Below, in pieces: positions 12,833-13,302 of a DNA stretch of 13,302 bases. The notes under the pieces are model-generated. The model was not told the DNA's origin. It did not search any database and saw nothing but the letters and a program-made list of their open reading frames with translations. The stretch is from Candidatus Babeliales bacterium (GTDB lineage Bacteria; Babelota; Babeliae; Babelales; JANWKD01): the NCBI GenBank assembly GCA_025451595.1, contig JANWKD010000014.1, forward strand, positions 1-13,302, read 5' to 3'. Within the stretch, counting starts at the first letter, position 1; the number at the start of each line of letters is the position of its first letter. The position numbers and the translations under genes were made by a program.

Positions 12833-13302
12833 TTAGGACGGATTGATCCCTAACCATCGATCAAAAATAATAGCAGCCGCCGACCGCACTGATAAATGAT
12901 TAAAGTCACTCAAGCCAATCAGTGGTTTTAATAGATAATCAGAGCGTTCAATGATCTTACTTGATAATCCTTTACCAGTACCAAAGATAAATAAAACTGG
13001 CCTTTCTTGCTGCCAAACCTTGCCTTGATCGTAATATGAAATTATTTTTTCATGTAGTTCAGATCGAGCTGAAGTCGTTATTAAAATTGGATCCTTTCCT
13101 TCGATAGATTTTATAGCTGCAATAACGTCATCAAGGCTATCCATCACGCAAACTTGATTGATCGCTTCATGACGCTGTTTATTGTACTCAATACCATGCC
13201 CCGTTTGCCAAAAATCTAATAATCGTTGCACAATTCGTTGCTGATCTTTTAATGGGGTAACAATAAAATATTTTTTTAATCCATACGTTCTTGCTGAACG
13301 AG
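12833..13302 (-). CDS. SpoU-like RNA methyltransferase of the trmD operon (partial)
   Basis: The 155 C-terminal residues of a predicted SAM-dependent RNA methyltransferase (Methyltrn_RNA_4 type, PF09936); the start lies beyond the right edge. The frame is open from 13300. Recognisable segments: ARTYGLKKYFIVTPLKDQQR (visible residues 3-22), then FWQTGHGIEYNKQRHEAI, PVLFIFGTGKGLS, DYLLKPLIG and NHLSVRSAAAIIFDRWLG at the end. The last three form the typical SPOUT knot that binds SAM. This family sits between trmD and rplS in many bacteria, and the target RNA is not established. The gene ends 156 nt before the rplS start, so a trmD gene probably lies just outside the window. An apparent start at 13231 is a GTG inside the domain and not the real one. 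Confidence 0.9.
   Translation of the reverse strand, partial: RSARTYGLKKYFIVTPLKDQQRIVQRLLDFWQTGHGIEYNKQRHEAINQVCVMDSLDDVIAAIKSIEGKDPILITTSARSELHEKIISYYDQGKVWQQERPVLFIFGTGKGLSSKIIERSDYLLKPLIGLSDFNHLSVRSAAAIIFDRWLGINPS

Noticed and set aside
13229..13231. Start of the methyltransferase at GTG 13231
   Set aside because: Upstream in-frame residues ARTYGLKKYFIVTPL match the conserved domain, so the gene continues past the right edge.

Overview
This AT-rich window carries ordinary bacterial housekeeping genes mixed with small exported proteins of unknown function and with degenerate, structured intergenic repeats. There is no rRNA, tRNA, transposase, phage gene or CRISPR array. The mixture (murC, yidC, rplS, recR, a Dependentiae-like set of exported orphans, palindromic repeats) would fit a host-associated, genome-reduced bacterium such as Candidatus Dependentiae (TM6/Babeliae). 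That placement is an inference from gene style; no phylogeny could be run.

Layout. 1-176: C-terminal end of a membrane protein (+). 195-3480, all minus: pepP-like aminopeptidase, then three small exported proteins that look like diverged paralogs; repeat copy C lies between two of them. 3481-3620: divergent promoter region. 3621-3878 (+): a tiny cysteine-rich exported protein, overlapping recR by 4 nt tail to tail. 3875-6017 (minus): yidC then recR, 4 nt apart. 6174-6536 (+): MerR-type regulator with a strong intrinsic terminator. 6691-8079 (+): murC. 8080-8474: noncoding, mostly repeat copy A. 8475-11452 (+): an exported Gly-rich/coiled-coil protein, an exported thioredoxin reductase-thioredoxin fusion, and an exported orphan in the same transcription unit as the fusion. 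11453-11819: noncoding, two repeat copies in inverted orientation (B-left, B-right). 11820-13302 (minus): the end of a trmD-type ribosome/tRNA-modification operon: SpoU-like methyltransferase, rplS, small lipoprotein.

How the genes work together. murC makes peptidoglycan precursor, yidC inserts membrane proteins, rplS and the methyltransferase serve the ribosome and RNA, and recR serves recombinational repair. At least six proteins begin with export signals, and one of them is rich in cysteine. The exported TrxR-Trx fusion could supply envelope thiol reduction, but this link is inferred only.

The most distinctive signal is noncoding. A modular repeat occurs at three intergenic loci. Its terminal hairpin keeps the flanks CATCCCGAGTG and TATCGAGGGAT while the inner stem changes on both arms together. 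One copy runs into the lipoprotein gene and supplies its last 13 codons and part of its stop.
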